This document shows positions 17,221 through 29,481 of a stretch of 64,000 nt of DNA, in pieces (the first letter of the stretch is position 1; the number at the start of each line of letters is the position of its first letter). The position numbers and the translations under genes were made by a program. A model generated the notes under the pieces. The model saw nothing but the letters and a program-made list of their open reading frames with translations, was not told the origin of the DNA and did no database searches. This DNA comes from Fluviicoccus sp. (lineage in GTDB: Bacteria; Pseudomonadota; Gammaproteobacteria; Pseudomonadales; Moraxellaceae): assembly GCF_030646115.1 (NCBI RefSeq), contig NZ_JAUSMX010000012.1:122686-186685 (forward strand), given 5' to 3'.

Positions 17221-17748
17221 TCAGGACTTCTTGATGAACTGGGGCACGCACTTGGCTCTGAAGTTGCGCAAGGTGGCCGAGTCGGGATTGGGTTCACGGG
17301 TGGCCGAACCCACCATGATGGCGCTGGTCATGGTCAGGGTCATCAGGAAGAAAGGATTCGACTTCTGCAATTCCTGATAGTTGGCGATGCGCTCCTTCAT
17401 GAAGTGCATCACCTGCTTGCCCAGCATCTCCTTGTCGAGGTCGCCGGCATCCTTGGCGAAGGTGTGCGTCTCGGTGTCGATGCGACCCTTGCCGGTATTG
17501 CGGCTGCGAACGGCGGCCATGTCCCAGGCGCCGGTCATCAGGTTGCAGATTTCTTCCGCCGCCTTTTCGTCAATGACCACCGGGATGGTGATCTTGCGCA
17601 CGGCATTGCTGGTGGTCACGGTCTTTGCGTCCGCGCCGCAGGGCTGCTGGCTGAAGGATTTCACGCCGTCGATCATGCACTGATAAATCTCGGCCTGGGC
17701 CGATGCGGCGGTAAGCAGCCACAGGGCGGCGATCAGGGGGATTTTCAT
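17221..17748 (-). CDS. Periplasmic DUF4124-type protein
   Basis: The 175-residue protein has a clear signal peptide (MKIPLIAALWLLTAASAQA). It then has the DUF4124-like segment EIYQCMIDGVKSFSQQPCG, where two cysteines may form a disulfide. The rest is helical, with no recognised catalytic motif. Function is unknown. It lies 72 bp upstream of the CYTH gene in the same direction and could be its operon partner. Confidence 0.75.
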   Translation of the reverse strand: MKIPLIAALWLLTAASAQAEIYQCMIDGVKSFSQQPCGADAKTVTTSNAVRKITIPVVIDEKAAEEICNLMTGAWDMAAVRSRNTGKGRIDTETHTFAKDAGDLDKEMLGKQVMHFMKERIANYQELQKSNPFFLMTLTMTSAIMVGSATREPNPDSATLRNFRAKCVPQFIKKS

Positions 17749-17837
17749 AGGGATTCCTTTGCCTGTTTTTCAAAGATGGCCAGCATGTTAACAGTACGTT
17801 TCCAAAGCTTGAAGCCTGTCCGTGTCCTGGAGCGACA

Positions 17838-19229
17838 TTAACTGCCGTCGCCCCGCCATTTCAGCTTGTCATGCAGCTTCACCACATCGCCGATGATCAG
17901 CAGCGCCGGCGGCTTTACGGAGGCGTTTGCTATTAACTCGCCCAAGGTCGCCAGCGTACCGATATGCACCTTCTGCTGCGGTGTCGTCGCTTTCTCTATA
18001 ATGGCCACCGGGGTGTCGCCGCACCGGCCGTTGGCCATCAGTTCTGCGGCAATCGATGGGGCCTGAGTTATGCCCATGTAAACCACCAGAGTTTCGCAGG
18101 GATTGGTCAGCCTGGTCCAGTCCAGCACCTGCTCGCCCTCGCGGCGGTGGCCGGTGACGAAGGTGACGCCCTGCGCGTAGTCGCGGTGAGTCAGCGGAAT
18201 TCCGGCATAACAGCTGGCTCCGGCCGCTGAGGTGATGCCCGGCACCACCTGGAAGGGAATGCCGTGTTCCGCCAGCGTTTCAATCTCCTCGCCGCCGCGC
18301 CCGAAGATGAACGGGTCGCCGCCCTTCAGCCGCAACACCTTCTTGCCTTCCTGCGCCAGCTTCACCAGCAACAGGTTCAGGTCTTCCTGCGGTACGGCGT
18401 GGTCGGCGCGCTTCTTGCCGACGTAGATGCGGTCGGCGTCACGGCGGGTCAGGTCGAGGATGGCGTCGGAGACGAGGTTGTCGTACAGCACCACATCAGC
18501 CATCTGCATCAGCCGCAGCGCGCGGAAGGTGAGCAGGTCGGGGTCGCCGGGACCGGCCCCGACCAGGAACACTTCGCCTTTCATCAGTGTCGCGGCATCG
18601 GCGGTTGCCAGCGCCTGCTGAGCCAGCAGGCGGGCGGCGTCGGCCTGACCGTTCATGGCGCGCTCGGCGAAGGGGCCGGAGAGCAGTTCTTCCCAGAACA
18701 GGCGGCGGGCGGTGGTGTCGGGCAGCTTGTCCTTCACCGCCGCGCGGAATTCCCCGGCCACGCGCGCCAGGTCGCCGTAACCGGCGGGGATCAGCGTTTC
18801 CAGCCGCGCGCGCAGGTGGCGGGCCAGTACCGGCACCGCGCCGCCCGTTGAAGCTGCAATCACAACCGGCGAGCGGTCGACAATGGACGGCGTAATGAAA
18901 CGGCAGATTTCCGGCTGGTCGACGGCGTTGATCAGGATGCCGCGGGCTTCGCAGTCGCGGTAGACGGTCTGGTTGACGGTCTCGCTGTCGGTGGCGGCAT
19001 AGACCAGTCGCATGCCGTCCAGGCAGCGCGGGCTGTAGGTCTCGGCGCGGTGATGCAGACCCTCGGCGGCGACATAGGCGGCCATGGCGGGCGACAGCTC
19101 CGGCGAGACGACGGTGACATGCGCTCCGGCGGCGCGCAGCAGCCGGGCCTTGCGCAGGCCGACATCGCCGCCGCCCACCACCAGGCAGGTTTGGTCATTG
19201 AGCTTCAGGAAAATCGGGAAAAAGTCCAT
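17838..19229 (-). CDS. cysG: Siroheme synthase CysG
   Basis: This 463-residue trifunctional enzyme has an N-terminal dehydrogenase/ferrochelatase module (CLVVGGGDVGLRKARLL near residues 13-29). Its C-terminal uroporphyrinogen-III methyltransferase module contains VGAGPGDPDLLTFRALRLM, LRLKGGDPFIFGRGGEE and the VVPGITSAAGASCYAGIPLTH region. It makes siroheme from uroporphyrinogen III. The start MDFFPIFLKL at 19229 is the family N-terminus; the longer open reading to 19373 lacks support. It is divergent from norC and close to a nir cluster without nirE, so it may supply siroheme for heme d1 as well as for sulfite or nitrite reductase. Confidence 0.93.
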   Translation of the reverse strand: MDFFPIFLKLNDQTCLVVGGGDVGLRKARLLRAAGAHVTVVSPELSPAMAAYVAAEGLHHRAETYSPRCLDGMRLVYAATDSETVNQTVYRDCEARGILINAVDQPEICRFITPSIVDRSPVVIAASTGGAVPVLARHLRARLETLIPAGYGDLARVAGEFRAAVKDKLPDTTARRLFWEELLSGPFAERAMNGQADAARLLAQQALATADAATLMKGEVFLVGAGPGDPDLLTFRALRLMQMADVVLYDNLVSDAILDLTRRDADRIYVGKKRADHAVPQEDLNLLLVKLAQEGKKVLRLKGGDPFIFGRGGEEIETLAEHGIPFQVVPGITSAAGASCYAGIPLTHRDYAQGVTFVTGHRREGEQVLDWTRLTNPCETLVVYMGITQAPSIAAELMANGRCGDTPVAIIEKATTPQQKVHIGTLATLGELIANASVKPPALLIIGDVVKLHDKLKWRGDGS

Positions 19230-19420
19230 CAGGGGAGTTCCGGTAAGGTCGCGGGAAATCTGGGCTATGGCCCCGGCCCGGGCCGCCGTTGGCCTGGGAG
19301 CGGGTGCGTCGCGGTGGTCGAGGTGAGTCTTCCGGCCACGATAAACCGGAATCGGCGCAGCGTCCATCCGCACGACTGTTGCTTCGAATGGTAACTGATC
19401 ATCGGGTGATGGCGGCCCCC

Positions 19421-19437
19421 GCCTTTCGGCTAGGGAC
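19421..19437. promoter_or_regulatory. 17-bp motif shared with the nirS promoter
   Basis: GCCTTTCGGCTAGGGAC lies 21 bp upstream of the norC FNR box. A 15/17 identical copy lies at 25577-25593, upstream of the nirS FNR box. It may be a second activator or repressor site; the protein that binds it is unknown. Confidence 0.45.
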
Positions 19438-19458
19438 CTTCATCCCGACGGCGAGTTA

Positions 19459-19472
19459 TTGATTGATGTCAA
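19459..19472. promoter_or_regulatory. FNR/DNR-type box of the norC promoter
   Basis: TTGATTGATGTCAA matches TTGAT-N4-ATCAA at 9 of 10 positions. A -10-like TAGGAT at 19496-19501 puts the box centre about 41.5 bp upstream of the expected start near 19507, the class II activation geometry. Activation by low oxygen and/or nitric oxide through an FNR/DNR-family protein is inferred. Confidence 0.75.
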
Positions 19473-19542
19473 GCGGGCTAAGCTGCGCATTGATCTAGGA
19501 TCAAGAGTGGCCGTTCCGGCCGGAACAAACCCAGGAGGACCT

Positions 19543-21358
<1,816 letters not shown>

Positions 21359-21364
21359 TGTGAA

Positions 21365-21490
21365 AACTCCCTCTCCCCTTGTGGGAGAGGGCCGGGGAGA
21401 GGGGTGCGGAAAGTCGCCTGGACACAACGTCAGTTCAAGCACGGCCTCAGTACCCCTCTCCCTAACCCTCTCTCACAAGGGGAGAGGGAA
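21365..21490. repeat. Dispersed inverted-repeat element, family C, copy 1
   Basis: It begins AACTCCCTCTCCCCTTGTGG and closes with CACAAGGGGAGAGGG, with an inner GAGAGGGGTGCGGAAAG / TACCCCTCTCCC pair. It fills nearly all of the gap between norB and norQ. The second copy is in the 3' end of nirDL. The strong stem could reduce transcription or stabilise the norCB message. Confidence 0.9.
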
Positions 21491-21513
21491 CTTAACCAAC
21501 CCCGGATTCCCCC

Positions 21514-22308
21514 ATGAACACGCCCTTCACTCCCGCCATTCCCTACTACCGCGCTGTCGGTGACGAGTGCGAGCTGTTCACCCATGCCTTCCGCAACCGC
21601 CTGCCCTTGCTGATCAAGGGCCCCACCGGCTGCGGCAAGACCCGTTTCGTGGCGCACATGGCGGCCCAGCTCGGCCTGCCGCTGACCACCGTCGCCTGTC
21701 ACGACGACCTCTCCGCCGCCGATCTGGTGGGGCGTTTCCTGATGACCGGCGGCGATACCTGCTGGAGCGACGGCCCGCTGACTCGCGCCGTGCGCCACGG
21801 CGGTATTTGTTATCTGGACGAGATTGTCGAGGCGCGCAAGGACACCACCGTGGTGCTGCACCCGCTGACCGACGACCGTCGCATATTACCCATCGAGCGC
21901 ACCGGCGAAACGCTGGAAGCACCGCCCGATTTCATGCTGGTGGTGTCGTACAACCCCGGTTACCAGAACGCACTGAAAAGCCTGAAACCGTCCACCCGCC
22001 AGCGCTTCCTCGCCTTGCAATTCGGGTTTCCGCCGCCGCAGGTGGAAACCGAAATCCTGATCGCGGAAAGCGATGTCGACCCCGCCACCGCCAAGCGGCT
22101 GGTGGCGTTGGGTGAGCGCCTGCGCCTGCTGGCGCGGCAGGATCTGGAAGAGGCGGTCAGCACCCGGTTGCTGGTCTATGCCGCCAAGCTGGCGGTGGGA
22201 GGGCTTTCGTTACCCGCCGCCTGTGAGGCGGCGCTGGTGGAGCCGCTGACCGACGATCCCTCGGTGCAGGCCGCCCTGCGCGAAGTCGTTCGCGCCCAGT
22301 TCGGCTAA
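21514..22308 (+). CDS. norQ: NorQ, MoxR-type AAA+ ATPase
   Basis: The 264-residue ATPase has Walker A GPTGCGKT near residues 33-40, Walker B in GGICYLDEIVEAR, and ESDVDPATAKRLVALGERL-type lid helices. NorQ/CbbQ proteins work with a VWA-domain partner (NorD/CbbO) to insert the non-heme iron or activate the NOR complex. The partner norD is in the same operon. The length matches NorQ. Confidence 0.93.
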   Translation: MNTPFTPAIPYYRAVGDECELFTHAFRNRLPLLIKGPTGCGKTRFVAHMAAQLGLPLTTVACHDDLSAADLVGRFLMTGGDTCWSDGPLTRAVRHGGICYLDEIVEARKDTTVVLHPLTDDRRILPIERTGETLEAPPDFMLVVSYNPGYQNALKSLKPSTRQRFLALQFGFPPPQVETEILIAESDVDPATAKRLVALGERLRLLARQDLEEAVSTRLLVYAAKLAVGGLSLPAACEAALVEPLTDDPSVQAALREVVRAQFG

Positions 22309-22312
22309 GGCC

Positions 22313-22696
22313 ATGACCTCGCCCGCCGCTGTCCCCTCACTGGCCGTCGTGGCGGCCTCGCTGTATCTGGTGAATTTATTATTGCTGCCGGGCATTGCCT
22401 TTGGCCTGCTGGTCTGGCTATGGGCCACCCGGCGACGCAACGCCTCGCCGGTGGACCGCGGCCATCTCGACAACGCCGTGCGCGGCAGCCTGCTGGCCGG
22501 GGTAATGCTGGCGGGGGTGTCCTTGCTGATCCTGGCGTTGGGCGGCTTCGGGCAGGCGTTAACCTGGGTGGCGCTGATCCTCTATGTCGTCACCATCCAT
22601 GCCGCGCTGGTGCTGGTCGGCGTGCTGATGCTGGTGAAGGCGCTGGCCGCCCAGCCGTTCAGCTTTCCGCTGGTGGGGGTGCGCGATGAGCCGTGA
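22313..22696 (+). CDS. Small membrane protein of the nor operon
   Basis: The 127-residue protein has three or four hydrophobic helices, at about residues 12-38, 58-78, 82-103 and possibly another, joined by short charged loops (ATRRRNASPVDRGHLDN). No cofactor motif is visible. It begins 4 bp after norQ and overlaps the next gene by 11 bp, so it is tightly coupled. Its role may be in NOR assembly. I cannot assign a family; it is not an obvious NorE or NorF. Confidence 0.7.
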   Translation: MTSPAAVPSLAVVAASLYLVNLLLLPGIAFGLLVWLWATRRRNASPVDRGHLDNAVRGSLLAGVMLAGVSLLILALGGFGQALTWVALILYVVTIHAALVLVGVLMLVKALAAQPFSFPLVGVRDEP

Positions 22697-23696
22697 ACAA
22701 CCGCCTTTTGCTCCGCAGCCATCGACGGTGCGGGTGCAGCGCCTGCGCCGCGTGGCGCAGTTCGGTTTCTTCCTGTTTTTCGTTTTCGCCCCGTTGCTGG
22801 ACCTGTTCCGTTTTGACATGCCTTCCCATCATTTCCTGGTGCTGGGCATGCCGTGGACGCTGGGGATTGACGACTTCATGGCGCACCGCATCAGCGGCCT
22901 GCAGCTGGCGCTGAACCTGCTGCTGCGCGGCGTTTTACCGATCGTACTGGGTGTGGCGCTGGTGATCTTCCTCTCCTGGCGATATGGCCGTATTTACTGC
23001 GGTTGGCTGTGCCCGCATTTCTCGGTGGTGGAAACCATCAACCAGACCATGCGCCGCGCCATTGGCCGCCAGAGTGTCTGGGAGAAGCAGCCGCAACCGG
23101 CGCACAATCCCGACGGTACGGTGACCGAGCGTGACGCGATCTGGTGGCTGGCGGTGCTGCCGCTGGCGGTGGGCTTCGCCTTCCTGTGGGTGATCAGCTT
23201 CATGAGTTACGTCTGGCCGCCGCTGCCGATCTGGCACGGGCTGTTCCACGGCGGGCTGCCGCGTTTCCAGCAGATCATCCTCATCGTCGGCACTTTCCTG
23301 TTCTCGATGGAATTCCTGTTCGCCCGCCATCTGTTCTGCCGTTTCGCCTGCGCTGCCGGGCTGTTCCAGAGTTTGGCGTGGATGGGGAACCGGAAGGCGA
23401 TGGTGGTGGGTTTTGAACGCGGCCGCGCCCACGAGTGCGCCGGTTGCGAGTCCGAATGCGATAACGCCTGCCCGATGCGTCTGAAGCCGCGCAACGTCAA
23501 GCGCATGATGTTCAGCTGCGTGCAGTGCGGGCAATGCCTGAACGCCTGCGCCCATGTGCACAAGGACAATCCGGACGGATCGCTGCTGCACTGGGTGCAT
23601 GAAGACCGCGCCGGGGACGAGGCTTCCTTCAACACGCGGACGGCGAAGCAGGGCGAGCGCAACCGCATCCCCGTATCGCCGGTGCAGGAGGATTGA
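22686..23696 (+). CDS. Membrane 4Fe-4S protein (CcoG/NapH/NosR-C-terminal-like)
   Basis: The 336-residue protein has four to five membrane helices. Two cysteine-rich signatures face the cytoplasm: YCGWLCPHFSVVE near residue 104, and a double ferredoxin-like region CAGCESECDNACPMRLKP and CVQCGQCLNACAHVH near residues 247-290. This matches the polyferredoxin family of CcoG, NapH and the NosR C-terminus. CcoG reduces copper for heme-copper oxidase assembly, and NapH feeds electrons to Nap. Position inside the nor operon, between norQ and norD, suggests an electron-transfer or metal-centre assembly role for NOR. Confidence 0.85.
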   Translation: MSREQPPFAPQPSTVRVQRLRRVAQFGFFLFFVFAPLLDLFRFDMPSHHFLVLGMPWTLGIDDFMAHRISGLQLALNLLLRGVLPIVLGVALVIFLSWRYGRIYCGWLCPHFSVVETINQTMRRAIGRQSVWEKQPQPAHNPDGTVTERDAIWWLAVLPLAVGFAFLWVISFMSYVWPPLPIWHGLFHGGLPRFQQIILIVGTFLFSMEFLFARHLFCRFACAAGLFQSLAWMGNRKAMVVGFERGRAHECAGCESECDNACPMRLKPRNVKRMMFSCVQCGQCLNACAHVHKDNPDGSLLHWVHEDRAGDEASFNTRTAKQGERNRIPVSPVQED

Positions 23697-23699
23697 CGC

Positions 23700-25541
23700 A
23701 TGGAAGAATGGGTCGGCGGCTTGTGGGACAAGGTGGTGCGCCGCGCCGCGCATCGCGGCTTTCCGGACGCCGCCGTGACGCTGGAATCCATGCGCGAGGT
23801 GGTAGGGCCGTATTTCCGGGCGGTGGGCGGTGATGCCGGGGTGGCGCTGAAGTCCGGGTCGGCGGCCACGCACGGGGCGCGGCGGCGCTGGATGGAACGG
23901 CTGGCGGGGACGGGGGAACGGGTCGATCTGGCGTGGAACGATGCCGAGGCGCTGTACCTGCCCGATACGGTCGACACCTTTCCCGACGCTGAATCGAACC
24001 GGGAACTCTATTTATGGCTGGCGACGCTGGCGGCGTTCAGCGTCGGCGACGCCGAGCCGGACGGCTGGAAACGCAATGTCCGCGCCACCCGCGCCGTGCT
24101 GGACGCCTTGCCGGGTTGGGAAGGACGCTATCGCCGCCTGGTGGAGGCTTGCCTGGCGCTGCGCACGCCGCCGGAATCGCTGACGGACGAAGAGGCCGCG
24201 CTGGAGTGCGCCGTGCACGAACAGTTGCAGCATCCCGAACGCGAGGTGCCGCGTCCGGCATCGAAGCGCCCGCATTGGCCGGTGGCGCTGTGGCTGCGGC
24301 TGGATACGCCGCCGGTGCTGCGCGAAGCCGCCGGAACACCGGTTGGCGAGCGTGAAACCGGCGGCGACCGCCCGCCTGAGGACGATGAAAGCTGTCGCCG
24401 CTTTGCCGCTGAGCGAGTGGAGATGCCCCAGGACAAGAACGGCATGCTGCTGATGTTCCGCGCCGAGAGTATTTTCACTTGGGGCGAATACGTGAGGGTC
24501 AACCGTCCCACCGAAGAGGATGAGGACGGCGACAACGCCCTGATGCGCGCCAAGGACATGGACACGCTGTCGGTGGCCCGCGACGGCAAGTCCGGCAAGA
24601 GCCGGGTGCGCTTCGACCTCGACCTGCCCGCCGCCGACATCGACGATACCCCGCTGGGGCCGGGCATTCCGCTGCCGGAATGGGACTGGCGCAAGCAGCT
24701 GTTGCTGCCCGATTACTGCCGTCTGGAGCCGCTGCTGCCCAAGGCCGAACCGTTGGCGGTGCTGCCGCCGGAATTGCGCGCCACCGCCGCCGGTCTGCGG
24801 CGCCAGTTCGAGGCGCTGGCACCGCTGCCCGCCTGGCGCGGCAGTTCCCTGCAGGGCGAGGAGCTGGATCTGGACGCCTGCCTGCGCTTCGCCGCCGACC
24901 GCCGCGCCGGAACCGTCGCCGAGCCGGGCCTGTGGCGCGAACGCGTCGCCGCCAACCGCTCGCTGGCCTGCCTGCTGCTGGCTGATCTGTCGCTGTCCAC
25001 CGACACCTGGGTGGGGGAGCGCCGCGTCATTGATGTCATCCGCGACAGCCTGTTCCTGTTTGCCGAAGCCATGTCCGCCACCCGCGACAGTTTCGGCTTG
25101 TACGGCTTTTCCTCGGTGAAGCGCCAGCATGTGCGCTTCCAGTTGCTGAAGGATTTTTCCGAACGCTACGACGCCACCGTGCGCGGCCGCATCGCCGCCA
25201 TCAAGCCGGGTTTCTATACGCGCATGGGCGCGGCCATCCGCCACAGCACTGCCATTCTTAAGGAGCAACCCGCCGAGCGCCGCCTGCTGTTGGTTTTGAC
25301 TGACGGCAAGCCCAACGATGTCGACCATTATGAAGGCCGCTACGGTATTGAGGACACCCGCCATGCCGTGCGCGCCGCCCGCGAGGCGGGGCTGACCGTG
25401 TTTTGCGTCACTGTCGACCGCGATGCCGCCGATTACCTGCCTCACCTGTTTGGCGGCCAGGGATTTGTGGTGGTCAAGGACGCCAATGAGCTGCCGCGCT
25501 TGTTGCCGCGTCTTTATATGCAAATGACAAAGCGATTTTAA
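23700..25541 (+). CDS. norD: NorD, VWA-domain NOR activation protein
   Basis: The 613-residue protein has a C-terminal von Willebrand A domain with the MIDAS motif LLADLSLSTDTW (DxSxS) near residue 425 and LLLVLTDGKPNDVDHYEGRYG near residue 535. The N-terminal half is helical and less conserved. NorD acts with NorQ in maturation of the NorCB complex. It begins 3 bp after the polyferredoxin stop codon and ends the nor operon; the nirS promoter region follows. Confidence 0.93.
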   Translation: MEEWVGGLWDKVVRRAAHRGFPDAAVTLESMREVVGPYFRAVGGDAGVALKSGSAATHGARRRWMERLAGTGERVDLAWNDAEALYLPDTVDTFPDAESNRELYLWLATLAAFSVGDAEPDGWKRNVRATRAVLDALPGWEGRYRRLVEACLALRTPPESLTDEEAALECAVHEQLQHPEREVPRPASKRPHWPVALWLRLDTPPVLREAAGTPVGERETGGDRPPEDDESCRRFAAERVEMPQDKNGMLLMFRAESIFTWGEYVRVNRPTEEDEDGDNALMRAKDMDTLSVARDGKSGKSRVRFDLDLPAADIDDTPLGPGIPLPEWDWRKQLLLPDYCRLEPLLPKAEPLAVLPPELRATAAGLRRQFEALAPLPAWRGSSLQGEELDLDACLRFAADRRAGTVAEPGLWRERVAANRSLACLLLADLSLSTDTWVGERRVIDVIRDSLFLFAEAMSATRDSFGLYGFSSVKRQHVRFQLLKDFSERYDATVRGRIAAIKPGFYTRMGAAIRHSTAILKEQPAERRLLLVLTDGKPNDVDHYEGRYGIEDTRHAVRAAREAGLTVFCVTVDRDAADYLPHLFGGQGFVVVKDANELPRLLPRLYMQMTKRF

Positions 25542-25576
25542 AACAATTACTTAGGATTCGAAATATTAGCTTACCC

Positions 25577-25593
25577 GCCATTCGGCTAGGTAC
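25577..25593. promoter_or_regulatory. 17-bp motif shared with the norC promoter
   Basis: GCCATTCGGCTAGGTAC is 15/17 identical to 19421-19437. It lies 38 bp upstream of the nirS FNR box. Its presence at both denitrification promoters and nowhere else that I saw suggests a functional site. Confidence 0.45.
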
Positions 25594-25631
25594 ATCCCCC
25601 TCCACAGAAGAGGCCTGTTTCCTGACAGGAC

Positions 25632-25645
25632 TTGATATTAATCAA
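25632..25645. promoter_or_regulatory. Perfect FNR/DNR box of the nirS promoter
   Basis: TTGATATTAATCAA is an exact TTGAT-N4-ATCAA palindrome. A TATAAAT-type -10 lies at about 25668-25674, giving a predicted start near 25680 and a box centre at about -41.5. The remaining 5' leader to the nirS ATG is about 135 bp. Confidence 0.88.
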
Positions 25646-25806
25646 GTGTCGGGTTGAGAGGCGGGATTATAAATAACCATAAGAAAAAGGCCTTGCGGCC
25701 TGTAATGAAATAATGAACCCGGCGATGCGGGCTGATGCTTGCCGTGACGCCGGGACCGGGTTGTCAGGCATGGGGCCGGACAGTTCGATTCGCTAGTCAG
25801 CAATGA

Positions 25807-27576
<1,770 letters not shown>

Positions 27577-27591
27577 TTGAGGAGTGACACC

Positions 27592-27903
27592 ATGAAGAAG
27601 ATCCTGCTTGCGGCAGCGGTGGCTGCCGGCCTCCTGTCCGCTCCCGGTCATGCCGCCGATGCCCAGGCGCTGGCCGCATCCAAAAGCTGCCTGGCCTGCC
27701 ACGCCATTGACAAGAAGCTGATGGGCCCGGCCTTCAAGGAAGTGGCCAAGAAATATGCCGGTGTCGCCGGTGCGGAGGCCAAGCTGATCGACAAGGTGAT
27801 CAAGGGCGGCGGCGGTGTCTGGGGTCCCATCCCCATGCCCGCCAACAAGGTCACCCCGGAAGAGGCCAAGACCCTGGTGCAGTGGGTTCTGGCGCAGAAG
27901 TGA
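27592..27903 (+). CDS. nirM: Cytochrome c551 (NirM-type)
   Basis: The 103-residue protein has a signal peptide (residues 1-21), heme site CLACH at 33-37 and a class I cytochrome c pattern ending in IPMPANKVTPEEAKTLVQWVLAQK, where the Met in IPMP is the likely axial ligand. It probably donates electrons to NirS in the periplasm. GAGGAG lies upstream of the ATG; the gap to nirS is 15 bp. Confidence 0.92.
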   Translation: MKKILLAAAVAAGLLSAPGHAADAQALAASKSCLACHAIDKKLMGPAFKEVAKKYAGVAGAEAKLIDKVIKGGGGVWGPIPMPANKVTPEEAKTLVQWVLAQK

Positions 27904-27912
27904 GCTGACGGC

Positions 27913-28251
27913 ATGAGCCATGGCCATCACAGCAAGATAGCGGTCATGCTGGCCGGAGGGATGGCGGCGGGTTTCGCGATAGCGGAGCCGTCGTCCGCCC
28001 GGCAACAGGAATTGCACCGCTTGCTGCGTGACGACTGCGGCGCCTGCCACGGCCTGACCCTGAAGGGCGGCCTCGGCCTGCCCCTGACCCCCGAAGCCCT
28101 GCGCGACAAGGATGACGCCGGGCTTCTCTACTCTATTCTAGACGGTCGCCCCGGCACTCCGATGCCACCCTGGCGGCCGTTTTTATCGGAAGACGAAGCC
28201 CGCTGGCTCGTCTCGCAACTGAAGCGCGGCCTGCCCGCGCAAGGCAAGTGA
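27913..28251 (+). CDS. nirC: Cytochrome c NirC
   Basis: The 112-residue protein has an N-terminal hydrophobic export segment and a single heme-c site CGACH at residues 42-46, followed by GLTLKGGLGLPLTPEALRDKDD and TPMPPWRPFLSEDEARWLVSQLKRG. The pattern matches NirC/cytochrome c55X. It donates electrons to NirS and may assist its maturation. It lies 9 bp after nirM, and its stop region overlaps an alternative GTG of nirF. Confidence 0.88.
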   Translation: MSHGHHSKIAVMLAGGMAAGFAIAEPSSARQQELHRLLRDDCGACHGLTLKGGLGLPLTPEALRDKDDAGLLYSILDGRPGTPMPPWRPFLSEDEARWLVSQLKRGLPAQGK

Positions 28252-28256
28252 GCCCT

Positions 28257-29471
28257 ATGCGTCAGCTTCGCCTGTCTTTCCTGATGCCACCGCTGGCGGC
28301 CATGCTGCTGGCCGGTTGTGCCGCCCAAAAGCCCGTTCCTGCACCCGCTGTTGCTCCCGCGCTGCGCGGCACCGGTGATCTCGGCCTCATCATCGAACGC
28401 GCCACCGGCAGCGTGCAGGTGGTGGAACATTCCGGCGACACCGCGCTGGGCCGGGTGGAAGGCCTGGGCGACCTGTCGCACGCCGCTGCCGTGTTTTCGC
28501 GTGACGGCCGCTATGCCTATATCTTCGGCCGTGACGGCGGCATGTCCAAGGTTGACCTGCTGACCCGGACCATCGCCAAGCGCGTGATTCAGGCCGGGAA
28601 TTCCATCGGCGGCGCGATCTCGACGGATGGTCGCATTGTCGCGGCGCAGAATTACCAGCCCGGTGGGGTGAAGCTGTTCGACGCTGACACGCTGGAACTG
28701 CTGTCGGAGGTTTCGACCCGTGATGAAGCCACCGGTATCGCTTCGAAGGTGGTCGGTCTGGCCGACCTGCCGGGCAACCGTTTCGCCTTCTCGCTGTTTG
28801 AAGCGGGTGCGATCTGGGTGATCGACGCCGCCGACCCGCGCGCGCCGAAAGTCACCAAGTACCCCAATATCGGCAAGCAGCCCTACGACGGGCTGGGCAG
28901 CATGAATGGCCGCTATTATATCGCCGGTCTGTACGGTGAGGACGGGCTGGTGCTGCTGGACCTGTGGAAGCCGGAGCAGGGCGTGCGCCGCATTCTTAAC
29001 GGTTACGGACGCGGCGCGGAGCCGCTGCCGGTCTACAAGATGCCTCACCTGCGGGGCTGGGCGGTCAGCGACGGCCGCGCCTTCTTCCCCGCCATCGGCC
29101 ACAACGCCGTGCTGGTGGCTGACACGCAAACGTGGAAGGAAGTGACGCAGGTGCCGGTGGCCGGGCAGCCGGTGTTCGCGATGATCTCGCCGGACGGCCG
29201 CCGCGTCTGGGTCAACTTCGCCTTTCCCAACAATGACACCGTGCAGGTAATCGACGTACCAACGCTGTCGGTAGTGCAGACGATGAAACCCTGCAAGGGC
29301 GTGCTGCACTTTGAATTCGCGCCGCGCGGCGAGGAAGTGTGGCTGTCCTGCCGTGATGAAAACAGGGTTGAGGTTTACGATACGCAGACTCTCGTCCGCA
29401 AGACGACGCTGCCCGCCGACTCGCCCAGCGGCATCTTCTTCACGTGGCGCGCCGCGCGCATCGGGCTGTAG
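28257..29471 (+). CDS. nirF: Heme d1 biosynthesis protein NirF
   Basis: The 404-residue protein has a lipoprotein signal with lipobox LLAGC (Cys21), then a beta-propeller homologous to the d1 domain of NirS but without a cytochrome c domain. Segments such as DGRYAYIFGRDGGMSKVDL and GWAVSDGRAFFPAIGHNAVLV match NirF. It is needed for a late periplasmic step of heme d1 formation; its exact reaction is less settled than those of NirDLGH, NirJ and NirN. The ATG at 28257 is preferred over the GTG at 28248. Confidence 0.93.
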   Translation: MRQLRLSFLMPPLAAMLLAGCAAQKPVPAPAVAPALRGTGDLGLIIERATGSVQVVEHSGDTALGRVEGLGDLSHAAAVFSRDGRYAYIFGRDGGMSKVDLLTRTIAKRVIQAGNSIGGAISTDGRIVAAQNYQPGGVKLFDADTLELLSEVSTRDEATGIASKVVGLADLPGNRFAFSLFEAGAIWVIDAADPRAPKVTKYPNIGKQPYDGLGSMNGRYYIAGLYGEDGLVLLDLWKPEQGVRRILNGYGRGAEPLPVYKMPHLRGWAVSDGRAFFPAIGHNAVLVADTQTWKEVTQVPVAGQPVFAMISPDGRRVWVNFAFPNNDTVQVIDVPTLSVVQTMKPCKGVLHFEFAPRGEEVWLSCRDENRVEVYDTQTLVRKTTLPADSPSGIFFTWRAARIGL

Positions 29472-29481
29472 GAGGGAAGTC

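Noticed and set aside
19490..19504. Second FNR box in the norC promoter
   Set aside because: The half-sites are perfect but the spacer is 5 bp instead of 4, and it overlaps the -10 element. It is kept as a finding, not as a called box.
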